The position numbers and the translations under genes were made by a program. Below, piece after piece: positions 53,297-61,824 of a stretch of 64,000 nucleotides of DNA. How positions within the stretch are numbered: the stretch's first letter is position 1; each line of letters opens with the position of its first letter. The notes under the pieces were generated by a model. It was not told the origin of the DNA. It did no database searches and saw nothing but the letters and a program-made list of their open reading frames with translations. This DNA comes from Oceanobacillus saliphilus (GTDB lineage Bacteria; Bacillota; Bacilli; Bacillales; Amphibacillaceae): assembly GCF_023522835.1 (NCBI RefSeq), contig NZ_JALCZU010000001.1, positions 637,297-701,296 on the forward strand, in the 5' to 3' direction.

Positions 53297-54595
53297 TTAG
53301 AATATAATCAAGGTTAAATATAGACCTATTAATGTAATAAACAGAACTGGTATCGTTATAACAATACCAATTTTGAAATAGGTTCCCCAGGAAATGTTAA
53401 TTCCTTTTTGTTTCAGAACATGAAGCCATACCAATGTTGCCAATGAACCTATTGGTGTGATTTTTGGACCTAAATCTGATCCGACAACGTTAGCATAAAC
53501 AAGTGCTTCTCTTAATACACCAGACGTATTGGTTTCCGCAATTGCTAAAGCGTCAATCATTACCGTTGGCATATTATTCATAATGGAAGATAGAAAAGCA
53601 GCAATGAATCCCATTCCAACAGTAGCAACAAATAGTCCCTCATCAGCGACCGTTTGAATGACACTGGCGAGTGCAGAGGTGAGTCCCGCATTTCCTAGAC
53701 CATATACCACGACATACATTCCGATGGAAAAGAACACAATATCCCATGGCGCTCCCTTAATTGCTTTTTTGGTATCTACTACAGGACTTTGTCTACCCAT
53801 AATGATGAAGAAGATAGCAATGGTTCCTGCAATAATGGAAACAGGTATATTGATGAATTCACTCGTAAAGTATCCAATTACTAATAAGCCAAGTACATAC
53901 CATGATAGACGAAACATTTTATGATCTTTAATAGCACTTCTAGGTTCGGCTAATTTAGAAACATCATACGATTTAGGAATACTTTTTCTAAAGTAAATTA
54001 GTAAAACGGAGATCGTGGCTACTAGTGAAAATAAATTTGGAATCATCATTCGTGAAGCATATTCAACAAATCCGATACCAAAGAAGTCTGCAGACACAAT
54101 ATTTACTAAGTTACTTACAACGAATGGCAATGACGTTGTATCAGCGATAAACCCACTCGCCATGATAAACGGAAAAATCATTTTTTCTTTGAAATTCAAA
54201 TTTCGTACCATCGCAAGTACGATTGGTGTAAGTATCAATGCTGCACCATCATTCGCAAATAAGGCAGCAACAATCGCACCTAATATACTGATGTAGACAA
54301 ACATTTTTATTCCATTGCCCTTTGCAAAACGAGCCATATGTAAAGCAGCCCATTCGAATAATCCTATCTCATCTAATATTAAAGAAATAAGAATAATAGC
54401 AACAAAGGCAAGTGTTGCATTCCATACAATTTCTGTTACTTCGATTACATCCGTAAAATCTACTACTCCTACTAATAGTGCAATCACAGCTCCTCCCATT
54501 GCGGACCAGCCAATATTTAAACCCTTTGGCTGCCAAATAACTAGGACGAGGGTTGCTACAAAAATTAATAGTGCAAGTATAAGCGTTGCCTGCAA
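53297..54595 (-). CDS. arsB: Arsenite efflux permease ArsB
   Basis: A 432-aa membrane protein of the ArsB/NhaD ion-transporter group with 12 helices; signatures include [56 protein letters not shown], and [16 protein letters not shown]. It exports arsenite, alone or powered by ArsA. TTG start at 54595 with GGGGGAATT upstream. Follows arsR by 15 nt. Confidence 0.96.
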   Translation of the reverse strand: MQATLILALLIFVATLVLVIWQPKGLNIGWSAMGGAVIALLVGVVDFTDVIEVTEIVWNATLAFVAIILISLILDEIGLFEWAALHMARFAKGNGIKMFVYISILGAIVAALFANDGAALILTPIVLAMVRNLNFKEKMIFPFIMASGFIADTTSLPFVVSNLVNIVSADFFGIGFVEYASRMMIPNLFSLVATISVLLIYFRKSIPKSYDVSKLAEPRSAIKDHKMFRLSWYVLGLLVIGYFTSEFINIPVSIIAGTIAIFFIIMGRQSPVVDTKKAIKGAPWDIVFFSIGMYVVVYGLGNAGLTSALASVIQTVADEGLFVATVGMGFIAAFLSSIMNNMPTVMIDALAIAETNTSGVLREALVYANVVGSDLGPKITPIGSLATLVWLHVLKQKGINISWGTYFKIGIVITIPVLFITLIGLYLTLIIF

Positions 54596-54610
54596 AATAA
54601 TTCCCCCAAT

Positions 54611-54955
54611 TTAACAACAGATAATTCGTGTACCTTTTTCTTCTAGTTCATTTATTTTATAATCCTGACTAGGAAGTTGATCAAGAATTGGTTTAATAAA
54701 TGAATAATACTCATTGTTTTTATTTACCGAATAGAAAATCCATTGTCCTTTTCGTTCTTCCTTCACTAGCCCTAAATCTTTAAGCTTACGTAAATGCTGG
54801 CTGATAGATGGTTGGCTGAACTGAAATATTTCTACAAATTCACATACACAACAAGCATGACTATCCATTAATTTCATCATCGTCAATCGCGTTTTATCAC
54901 CAAGTAATTTTAAAATCACTGCAGCTTTTTCCGTTTGAATAGATGTTTTCAGCAT
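54611..54955 (-). CDS. arsR: Arsenical resistance repressor ArsR
   Basis: A 114-aa ArsR/SmtB winged-helix repressor. ILKLLGDKTRLTMMKLMDSH ACCVCEFVEIF shows the Cys-Val-Cys metalloid site in the alpha3 region, with QPSISQHLRKLKDLGLVKEE as recognition helix. The C-terminus ends ...RIICC, giving an extra Cys pair. GGGGG precedes the ATG. First gene of the operon, with an overlapping operator-promoter at 54988-55016. Confidence 0.96.
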   Translation of the reverse strand: MLKTSIQTEKAAVILKLLGDKTRLTMMKLMDSHACCVCEFVEIFQFSQPSISQHLRKLKDLGLVKEERKGQWIFYSVNKNNEYYSFIKPILDQLPSQDYKINELEEKGTRIICC

Positions 54956-54987
54956 ATAAATTCCCCCTTTCTAATTATTTCAATATT

Positions 54988-55016
54988 ATTATATAACTAT
55001 TCGCTTATATATACAA
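54988..55016 (-). promoter_or_regulatory. arsR promoter and operator
   Basis: On the minus strand: -35 TTGTAT (55011-55016), 17-bp spacer, -10 TATAAT (54988-54993). The spacer ATATAAGCGAATAGTTA plus the -10 is repeated upstream of arsD, so it probably contains the ArsR binding site. Confidence 0.75.
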
Positions 55017-55198
55017 CGAATAAATGTATAAAAAATGAGATTTTAAAGAGAGAAAGGTGCCATATCTAAATCCCATTTTATTCGTGGAGATTCTATCTGC
55101 TCCTGGCATTTCTTTAAATTATTATTCTCAATAAATCGATTAAAATCGCCATTTGTTTTTGAGTTATTCGATGTTGAGTGAGTTTTTCGTATTTTTCA

Positions 55199-55234
55199 AT
55201 GGCTTTATGGAAATATCCTTAAAAGTTATAATCG
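55199..55234 (+). pseudogene. Fragment of a DUF421 gene 5' end
   Basis: GGCTTTATGGAAATATCCTT AAAAGTTATAATCG is almost identical to 62099-62134, the start of the intact DUF421 gene (encoding FMEISLKVII). The copy is cut off by a family I palindrome 9 nt later. A relic of a second gene copy or of a rearrangement. Confidence 0.65.
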
Positions 55235-55242
55235 AGGCAAAT

Positions 55243-55286
55243 GGTTCAGTCCCCTACTTCGCTTTAACGTGGCGGGGGACTGAACC
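55243..55286. repeat. Palindromic repeat, family I
   Basis: GGTTCAGTCCCC ... GGGGGACTGAACC around TACTTCGCTTTAACGTGGC. It interrupts the DUF421 fragment. Confidence 0.8.
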
Positions 55287-55314
55287 TTGGGATAATAAAG
55301 AGGCAAAAAAAATA

Positions 55315-55338
55315 GGCATTGGAATTATATCCAATGCC
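55315..55338 (-). terminator. Terminator of the beta-helix lipoprotein gene
   Basis: GGCATTGGA (55315-55323) pairs perfectly with TCCAATGCC (55330-55338); on the minus strand it is followed by TATTTTTTTT. AT-rich, host-like composition. Confidence 0.92.
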
Positions 55339-55370
55339 ATTATGTTATTCAAAAATTCTCTAACCAGAGA

Positions 55371-56888
55371 TCATTTGTAGAATATTACACCCTCGATCCC
55401 TTCGGCCACCTTTAGTTCAGATCCATCGATGCCATCCATGACATTTTCAACCATACTGAGTTTCTCCCCAGCATCGATCCTGATGCCGTTAGCCGCCTGA
55501 CGAATGACGTTGGACTCCATCCTAATGTCTGTGGGGATTCCTTTGCCCCGTCCGTCAGTACCGCGATCATCACGGAGCCTGATAGACCAGAACCCATCAG
55601 TCCCTCCCGTGATGTGATTACCAAGCATCTTTGTACCCGGTGCATTGCGAATCTCAATACCAGCCTTGGAATCCTCCCCAGCGGTGATCTTGTTGTCTTC
55701 GATTAGGGTGTCAGGAGTTCCCAGGATAACGAGGATTCCTTGACGGTTTCCAATCAGATTGTTGGAGTACACCCAGTTTCCAGGTCCTGAGGCATCGTGC
55801 TTGTTCTTGGATCCACCAGAATTGCCTAGCGCGATGCCCGCCCGTTGACCACCAATGACGGTGTTGTCCCGAATTTCATTCAGGTATTCGCCCTCGCCGT
55901 GAAGGTCAATGGCGTCGAGGTGGCTGCCAACGATGGTATTATCCGCCACGAGATTGTTGTGTGTTGGGAACTGCAGCAGAATGGCGTGTCGCAGATGCCT
56001 ACCATCGAAGGTGTTGCTTATGACGACATTATGCCGTGAATCGTTGGCGGCATTCGGGTCATGCTGGTCAACTGAACCCTCGATAGCGATGCCATAGCCC
56101 TGTCCGCCGGGGCCAACGGCGGTTGCCTCACTGATGTGATTACCAGAGATTGTCACTTCACGGCTGGCCTTGACGGAGATACCGTGACGCTCGAACCTGC
56201 GGATGCTCAGATTCTCCACTAGAACCTGAGAACTCGACTTCCCTTCATGAGGTCCAAGGTAGACACCATACATCGGTCCGCCACCCGCGTCTCCGTCGTC
56301 AGGGTCATCGCCTAGTGGTCCCTCATAATGGGAGGTGATGGTAAAGTCCGCAATGATGACATCGTGGACGCCAGAACCACGAATCACTCGGCTGTTATCC
56401 TCGCCGTCGAGGGAGGTCAGCAGTACAGTATTCTCCTGACCTTCGCCACGCAAGTCCACTCCGCTTTGTAACACGATGTTCGCCGACTCGTCGGCCGGGT
56501 CAGTAGAACGTAGGTCATACGTGCCAGCTGGCAGCACGACCTCGTCACCCGGTTCGGCCGCATCAAGTGCCGCCCGGATGGCTGCTGCATCGTCTTGTGA
56601 ATCTGGTTCTGGATCTGCCCCATAGTCCGTGACGTCCAGGGTCCTACCAGTTGCAGAACCAGGCGTCGGAACCTCGATTGGCTCGCCAGACCGATCCACC
56701 AAGCCAGGATCCTGCCAGTCGCCACGCCCAGTCGGGGCGGGTTCCACGGTATCATCACTTTCGATAGGCCCGCCGGATTCCTCGACGTTGCAAGCAGTCA
56801 AGAGAATCACCAGTCCAAGAATCATCCACCACGAATGTACCGAACCACGCCCGCTGTTCGGAACAGATTCCTTCTTCAAACTTCTCAC
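55371..56888 (-). CDS. Secreted right-handed beta-helix lipoprotein (pectate-lyase-3-like), high GC
   Basis: A 505-aa lipoprotein. Signal peptide and lipobox ILLTAC (Cys33), a Pro/Asp-rich linker, then the pectate_lyase_3/GH28-like opening LDVTDYGADPEPDSQDDAAA IRAALDAA and a ladder of beta-helix coils (NVVISNTFDGRHLRHAILLQ, NLVADNTIVGSHLDAIDLHG, NWVYSNNLIGNRQGILVILG). Possibly a polysaccharide lyase or epimerase; catalytic residues cannot be assigned. GTG 56888 or TTG 56879 both fit AAAGGA. Codon usage and GC (visibly well above the surroundings) point to transfer from a high-GC donor. Confidence 0.78.
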   Translation of the reverse strand: MRSLKKESVPNSGRGSVHSWWMILGLVILLTACNVEESGGPIESDDTVEPAPTGRGDWQDPGLVDRSGEPIEVPTPGSATGRTLDVTDYGADPEPDSQDDAAAIRAALDAAEPGDEVVLPAGTYDLRSTDPADESANIVLQSGVDLRGEGQENTVLLTSLDGEDNSRVIRGSGVHDVIIADFTITSHYEGPLGDDPDDGDAGGGPMYGVYLGPHEGKSSSQVLVENLSIRRFERHGISVKASREVTISGNHISEATAVGPGGQGYGIAIEGSVDQHDPNAANDSRHNVVISNTFDGRHLRHAILLQFPTHNNLVADNTIVGSHLDAIDLHGEGEYLNEIRDNTVIGGQRAGIALGNSGGSKNKHDASGPGNWVYSNNLIGNRQGILVILGTPDTLIEDNKITAGEDSKAGIEIRNAPGTKMLGNHITGGTDGFWSIRLRDDRGTDGRGKGIPTDIRMESNVIRQAANGIRIDAGEKLSMVENVMDGIDGSELKVAEGIEGVIFYK

Positions 56889-56944
56889 GTCCTTTCTTGA
56901 CTCCTTTCATCCCCTCTCGTCCCTATGAGGACACTCGAGAGAAA

Positions 56945-56996
56945 GTAGTGAGCCCGCGAGCCTCGGCTTGATTCACCGAGCCCGCGGGCTCACTAC
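56945..56996 (-). terminator. GC-rich terminator after the GH3 gene
   Basis: GTAGTGAGCCCGCG (56945-56958) pairs perfectly with CGCGGGCTCACTAC (56983-56996), plus an inner CTCGG/CCGAG. No T-run. Composition like high-GC actinobacterial terminators, unlike the rest of the window. Confidence 0.8.
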
Positions 56997-57105
56997 ATTC
57001 AGGGTGCCTGACGACCCATATCAGGTCGCCGAGGTCATCCCATGGCCTGGGTTTTATTTACGGGAGTTCCCCTTACCCTAGGCCTTGCTATTGTCCTTGC
57101 TGAGT

Positions 57106-59514
57106 TTAGAAGTTCAACGGAACGTCTTTTTCTAACGGAGTGTCTGCAGAGGAACCACCGACATGCAGGCGGTATTTCCCGTCAGCAGTTTCCCACTCGC
57201 CGTCAGCCCAGTTCGCTAAGTTGTCCGGCTCTTCCGGAACGAAATAGGAGAACGGGTGGTTAGAGTCAGCATGGTTAATCTGTAGAGTCACTCGCTCACT
57301 CTCACCGGGATCAAGCTCAACCTTTTCGAAGTTGACGAGTCGCTTAGTCGGCTGCCCCGCCTCATCCGGAAGTGTTAGGTAGACCTGTGCCGCTTCTTTC
57401 CCGGCAACGTCACCAGTGTTTGTGATTGTGAAGGACACTTCAATTCCAGATAATGATCCTTTTTTACCTTTGTTGCCTTTACCTTCACCGCGAACCTTCT
57501 TCACCTTGAGGTCGTCATACTCGAAGGTCGTGTACGACAATCCATATCCGAATGGGAAGAGTGGCTTCACGTCGTTACCCTCGTACCAGCGGTAGCCCAT
57601 CTCAAGGCCCTCTGTGTACTGAGCAATCAGCTGATCGGAACCGTCGCCGTATGGGCCTGGTCCACCTGGCTTGCCAGTATCTTGACGCGTTCCAGGATAC
57701 TGCACTTCTGTCGCGAAGGCAGCTTCACGCTCAGTTGCACCGAACGTCATAGGTAGTTTACCGGAAGGATTGACTTTACCGTAAAGCAAGTTGGCCACGG
57801 CATTGCCATCCTCCATGCCCGGGAACCAAGCTTCAAGTACTGCTGGTACCTCATCCAGCCACGGCATAAGCACCGTACCGGAAGTCTTCAGAACTACAGC
57901 GGTATTCTCTGCGTTCGCATCCATGACTGCGTCGATTAGCGGCTCTTGTTCCACCCAGTCCTCTCTATCCTTGTGCTTGTCAAGGTCGATAGCCGGGAAG
58001 CCGAGTGTGTCACGGTCCGCAGTCTCATGCGGGTTGTCGCCGATCATGAGTAGCACGACGTCGGACTCAGCGGCCAGCTCTGCGGCAGCCTCTGGGTCAC
58101 GGCCATCGTTGTACGTCACTTCGGTGTCATAGCCTAGTTCCTCGATAACATTCTCTAAGCCTTCCTTTGGTGTGACCGTATAAGGAGTCACGACGTTCTC
58201 ATTGTTATCCCTAATGGAGCGTGGAGACATTTTTGCCTCACCGGCAAACCACTCGATGCCGATTAATGCGATTGACTTCGGCTCGCCGTCTAATGGTAGG
58301 AAGCCGTCATCGTTCTTCAATAGTACGGAACCTTCCTCTGCCATCTTACGTGCGCTAGCGCCATTGACCATTGGATCAACGATTTCTGGCAAGAATTCAT
58401 CGTAAGGCTCATCCATGTGACCGAACTCTATCATCTTGATGTAACGTGGACGAAGCAGATTATCGATGTCGTCCACGGTCACTAACCCTGAGTCAAGAGC
58501 TTCCTGAACCTTCTCCTGGGTATAGTACTGTGGTGCCCAGTCTAGTTCAACATTTGTGCCCGCTTTGATAGCAGCCACTGTATCGTGAATTGCGCGACGG
58601 TCACTCATAACGTAACCATCGAAGCCCCAGTTGTCCCTTAGGGCATCTTGAAGCAGTTCAGAACTGTCACAGGCATAGGTGCCGTTAACATCCGGGAACG
58701 AGCACATCACAGAAGCCGGGTCAGCATCCTTAACGGCCATCTCGAATGGTAGCATATACAGCTCGTTCATAGCCTGTGAGGGAACTTGGACACCCATCGT
58801 CCATCGCTCAGTCTCCTGCTCGTTTCCTGCAAGGTGCTTGAGTTGAGCTTGTACACCTTGATCCTGGATACCCTTAACCTGCTCAATCGCCAAGATACCA
58901 GTTAGGTATGGGTCCTCACTGAAATATTCATAGTTACGGCCACCGTACGGGTGACGAATTAGGTTCATGCCCGGTCCGAGAAACACTTGATGCGCGAATG
59001 CTCGTGTCTCCTCGCCAAGGATTCGGCCAGCCTCATAGTTCAACTCACGGTCAAAAGTTGCTGCCATAGCTGGAGTAGATGGGAGACCAGTTGCCATCGG
59101 ATCATTACCACATGATCCGCCTTTCACACCCGTACCACCGTTAGTCATACGGAGTGTTGGGATACCAAGTTCCTCAATACCACGGATTTGTCGCCCAGTG
59201 TCCTGCCACTCACATCCAGGGAGGGTACCTTGGGGTGCAAATTCGCCGTTCTGGTACTTACTTGTGCCACCCTTGTTGATGACAACCGTCTCACCAGTGT
59301 CGTTCTCATTGAAGCGCGAAATAGCGATTTGCTGGATTTTCTGTTCCATCGTCATCGCATCAAGAAGCAGCTCCGTGCGCTCTTCAGCAGACAGCTCGGT
59401 GTTCATCCAAGTGAGATCCCCTTCTGTTCCATTGCCCATCGCACTTACAGAATTTACTAACGAGGACATGAAAATAGTTGCAATCATAAAAATTGAAATA
59501 ATTCGTTTTGTCAT
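57106..59514 (-). CDS. Secreted glycoside hydrolase family 3 beta-glucosidase-like enzyme
   Basis: An 802-aa GH3 enzyme. Sec signal peptide to about residue 25 (ISIFMIATIFMSSLVNSVSA). GH3 N-domain: LRMTNGGTGVKGGSCGN, FLGPGMNLIRHPYGGRNYEY FSEDPYL, KHLAGNEQETER, nucleophile Asp305 in FDGYVMSDRRA. Then the GH3 C-domain (ESDVVLLMIGDNPHETADRD, YPGTRQDTG, LFPFGYGLSYTTFEYDDL) and a fibronectin-III-like end. A Lys/Gly-rich insert (KKVRGEGKGNKGKKGS) splits the FnIII region. The signal peptide DNA is AT-rich, whereas the body is clearly richer in GC, suggesting a chimera. Confidence 0.93.
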   Translation of the reverse strand: MTKRIISIFMIATIFMSSLVNSVSAMGNGTEGDLTWMNTELSAEERTELLLDAMTMEQKIQQIAISRFNENDTGETVVINKGGTSKYQNGEFAPQGTLPGCEWQDTGRQIRGIEELGIPTLRMTNGGTGVKGGSCGNDPMATGLPSTPAMAATFDRELNYEAGRILGEETRAFAHQVFLGPGMNLIRHPYGGRNYEYFSEDPYLTGILAIEQVKGIQDQGVQAQLKHLAGNEQETERWTMGVQVPSQAMNELYMLPFEMAVKDADPASVMCSFPDVNGTYACDSSELLQDALRDNWGFDGYVMSDRRAIHDTVAAIKAGTNVELDWAPQYYTQEKVQEALDSGLVTVDDIDNLLRPRYIKMIEFGHMDEPYDEFLPEIVDPMVNGASARKMAEEGSVLLKNDDGFLPLDGEPKSIALIGIEWFAGEAKMSPRSIRDNNENVVTPYTVTPKEGLENVIEELGYDTEVTYNDGRDPEAAAELAAESDVVLLMIGDNPHETADRDTLGFPAIDLDKHKDREDWVEQEPLIDAVMDANAENTAVVLKTSGTVLMPWLDEVPAVLEAWFPGMEDGNAVANLLYGKVNPSGKLPMTFGATEREAAFATEVQYPGTRQDTGKPGGPGPYGDGSDQLIAQYTEGLEMGYRWYEGNDVKPLFPFGYGLSYTTFEYDDLKVKKVRGEGKGNKGKKGSLSGIEVSFTITNTGDVAGKEAAQVYLTLPDEAGQPTKRLVNFEKVELDPGESERVTLQINHADSNHPFSYFVPEEPDNLANWADGEWETADGKYRLHVGGSSADTPLEKDVPLNF

Positions 59515-60025
59515 GTTGTTCTCTCCTTCTAGTTGTCTATTATTCTTGACATAATTCTTTTTATAACCTTAACCTCTCCCTTTTCTACTAGGTCTCTTAA
59601 TATACAGAAAAACTATTACGGTAGCATGTACGATTCGTAACAAAAAAGTAACAAAAACTACGAAAATTATACTGCCCCTAAAGTCACAAAAATCATTTAA
59701 ACACTGTATTATCAATGGTTTGTCAAATAAACAATCAAAATGAATAAATTAAAATAATCTACAATAAATTATTCTAAATATACTGGAATATGGTGGAGTA
59801 ACCTCTATTTACTAAATATGATAATATTTGGAAATACAATCGAGGGTGGCATGATGATGTTAATGAAAACTGGGGCAAAAAAAAATTGCCGATCATCATA
59901 ATAAAATTGGGAAACGAACAAAGAAAATGCTCAATCAACAGTCAATACCTTATTAAAAAACCTTGTCTGCAAGAGATATGTTCGTTTTAACTAGGTAGTA
60001 GATTGGGAGAAAGAGAGAAGAAAAG
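59515..60025. other. Intergenic, no convincing gene
   Basis: Very AT-rich. A 15-codon ORF near 59850 follows GAGGGTGG, but nothing supports it. Should hold the GH3 promoter close to 59550-59620. Confidence 0.45.
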
Positions 60026-60106
60026 GGAAGCATAGGGACGGTTCTTCTGCTTCCTTTTTCTACATTTAATTACTTTAGGAAGCACGAGAACCGTCCCTAT
60101 GCTTCC
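60026..60106. repeat. Palindromic repeat, family II, overlapping a gene end
   Basis: GGAAGCATAGGGACGGTTCT ... AGAACCGTCCCTATGCTTCC, 20-bp arms, around TTAATTACTTTAGGAAGCA. Its right end encodes the last codons and stop (KEA, TAG) of the diguanylate cyclase gene. Near-identical core to 44900-44961. Confidence 0.88.
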
Positions 60107-61656
60107 TTATATACGGTTGTTTGATTTCTACCTTCATTTTTTGATTGATATAGGGCAGTATCTGCTTTCTTAATTACCTCTTCTGGCTTGTGATTTTCTT
60201 CTTGATAAGTAGAAATGCCTAAAGAAATCGTAATCGGTTGACCTGTAGGACTCGGTGTTTCTGCTATTTTTGTTCGCAATCGTTCTGCCAATGTAAAGGC
60301 CTCTTGCCTATTCTTCTCTGTTAAAAGAATCGTAAACTCTTCTCCCCCATAGCGATAACACAAGTCTTCTTCTCGAGACATGTCCTTCATCGTTAATGCA
60401 AGGAACCTTAATACATCATCGCCAACTAAGTGGCCGTATTTATCATTGACTTTTTTAAAATTATCGATATCAAGCATAATCAATGAAAATGGGATTTTCT
60501 GATGGACCAATTCTTCTATTTGAAGATCAAATGACCTTCGATTATATAATCCTGTTAGGCCATCTCGATGGACTTGTTTATTTAATAATTGAATATGTTT
60601 TTGAATATATTGGCACAGTTGACGAACTTCATAGATCGATGACTTGAACTCTAAGTTGTGAGCAGTAGGTGTTTTTTTCGTTAGCGTTGCTTCTTTCGAA
60701 AATTGCGCTAACTTATTAATAGGCTTCGTTAGACGATTCGTGAATATCCATGCAATCCATATAATTAATACTAATAGCGGGAGAGACTGAACAATCATTT
60801 TTTGCGTCATGGTTCGAAGGGGGGCTTCTATTACAGATGAAGGTGTCTGGGTAATGATTCCCCACCCTGTTTCCTCTACAGATGCATAGCCAGAAAAATA
60901 TTCGGTTCCTCTATTATTGATGATTTGGGAAGACCCACTTTTTCCTTGAATCGCGCTTTGAATAAGAGGATGATCAGCAACCGATTCATTGATTCGACTT
61001 ACATCGGGATGATAAATAATATTACCTTTTCGGTCAACAACAAAAACAGAAGATTCATTTAAAAATTCGTGCTCATTAAGGATTCCGTTGAGTGAACTTT
61101 CACTTTCCAGATAGATGGTGCCATCGACAACCCCTTTATAGTTTCCTGCCGTATCAAAAATAGGATAAGATAGAAGTACCACTAAATTTCCCGTCTGTGC
61201 TAAATAGGGATTGGAAATAAAGGGCTTCTGTTCTTGTAATGCTTGCTTCATTAAGTCGGACTTAATTTTTGTTCCAGGTTGTACACTATTTTGATTGTTG
61301 GGCACGACTTGAGGACTCATTAATTGAACGGTACCGTCTGAATCTGTTGTAAATAGTGAATTGTAATATTGACTACTCGCAGCATACCAATGATCTAAAT
61401 CGGATTGGCTAAATTCTTGTTGACCTATTATTTCCGCTAATGTACGAAGATTTTGTTCCATATCGTTTAGTAACACACTTGTACTTATGGAAACTTTCTG
61501 TGCATATCTATAGTTATTTTCTAGACGATTTTCTATTAAGGTGTTTCTGAGAGAGTTGTTGGATATATACCAATTCGTTATGGTCGCGCTAAAGGCGGTA
61601 AATACTGCTAATACAATGATCGCAAATTTTATGGTTATCCCCTTTTTTTGCAACAT
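60097..61656 (-). CDS. Membrane diguanylate cyclase with dCache sensor
   Basis: A 519-aa c-di-GMP synthase. A first transmembrane helix (FAIIVLAVFTAFSATITNWY), an extracytoplasmic dCache-type sensor of about 240 residues (PFISNPYLAQTGNLVVLLSY, SSVFVVDRKGNIIYHPD), a second helix (SLPLLVLIIWIAWIFTNRL) and a HAMP-like linker. The GGDEF domain starts RDGLTGLYNRRSFD, with catalytic GGEEF in YRYGGEEFTILL. An intact inhibitory RxxD (REED) sits five residues before GGEEF, so product inhibition is expected. RBS GGAAGGGGG. Its stop lies within repeat family II. Confidence 0.93.
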   Translation of the reverse strand: MLQKKGITIKFAIIVLAVFTAFSATITNWYISNNSLRNTLIENRLENNYRYAQKVSISTSVLLNDMEQNLRTLAEIIGQQEFSQSDLDHWYAASSQYYNSLFTTDSDGTVQLMSPQVVPNNQNSVQPGTKIKSDLMKQALQEQKPFISNPYLAQTGNLVVLLSYPIFDTAGNYKGVVDGTIYLESESSLNGILNEHEFLNESSVFVVDRKGNIIYHPDVSRINESVADHPLIQSAIQGKSGSSQIINNRGTEYFSGYASVEETGWGIITQTPSSVIEAPLRTMTQKMIVQSLPLLVLIIWIAWIFTNRLTKPINKLAQFSKEATLTKKTPTAHNLEFKSSIYEVRQLCQYIQKHIQLLNKQVHRDGLTGLYNRRSFDLQIEELVHQKIPFSLIMLDIDNFKKVNDKYGHLVGDDVLRFLALTMKDMSREEDLCYRYGGEEFTILLTEKNRQEAFTLAERLRTKIAETPSPTGQPITISLGISTYQEENHKPEEVIKKADTALYQSKNEGRNQTTVYKEA

Positions 61657-61701
61657 TGTGGTGAACCCCCTTCCATAAATAGGTATAATTTACCATCTAC
61701 A

Positions 61702-61824
61702 GTAATTTTATCATATAATTACTGGGTTTATTTACCTATAATCGGTATTTAGTGTGACAATTTTATTCCTCATGTGAATGCAGAAGAGACCAACGCTGAT
61801 GCTAGCAGCGTTGGTCTCTTTTTT
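61702..61824 (+). ncRNA. Possible small transcript ending in a strong orphan terminator
   Basis: GAGACCAACGCT (61786-61797) pairs perfectly with AGCGTTGGTCTC (61807-61818), then T6, on the plus strand. No plus-strand gene precedes it. A TATAAT near 61706 with a TTACCA-like -35 could start a transcript of about 110 nt. Antisense or sRNA is possible; equally a lone terminator relic. Confidence 0.35.

Noticed and set aside
55371-59514. Island as a composite transposon
   Set aside because: No transposase or matching terminal repeats were found at the edges. Only palindromic elements and a short DUF421 relic are near.
59852-59900. 15-codon ORF after GAGGGTGG
   Set aside because: Too short, no conservation evidence and low-complexity (Met run and Lys run).
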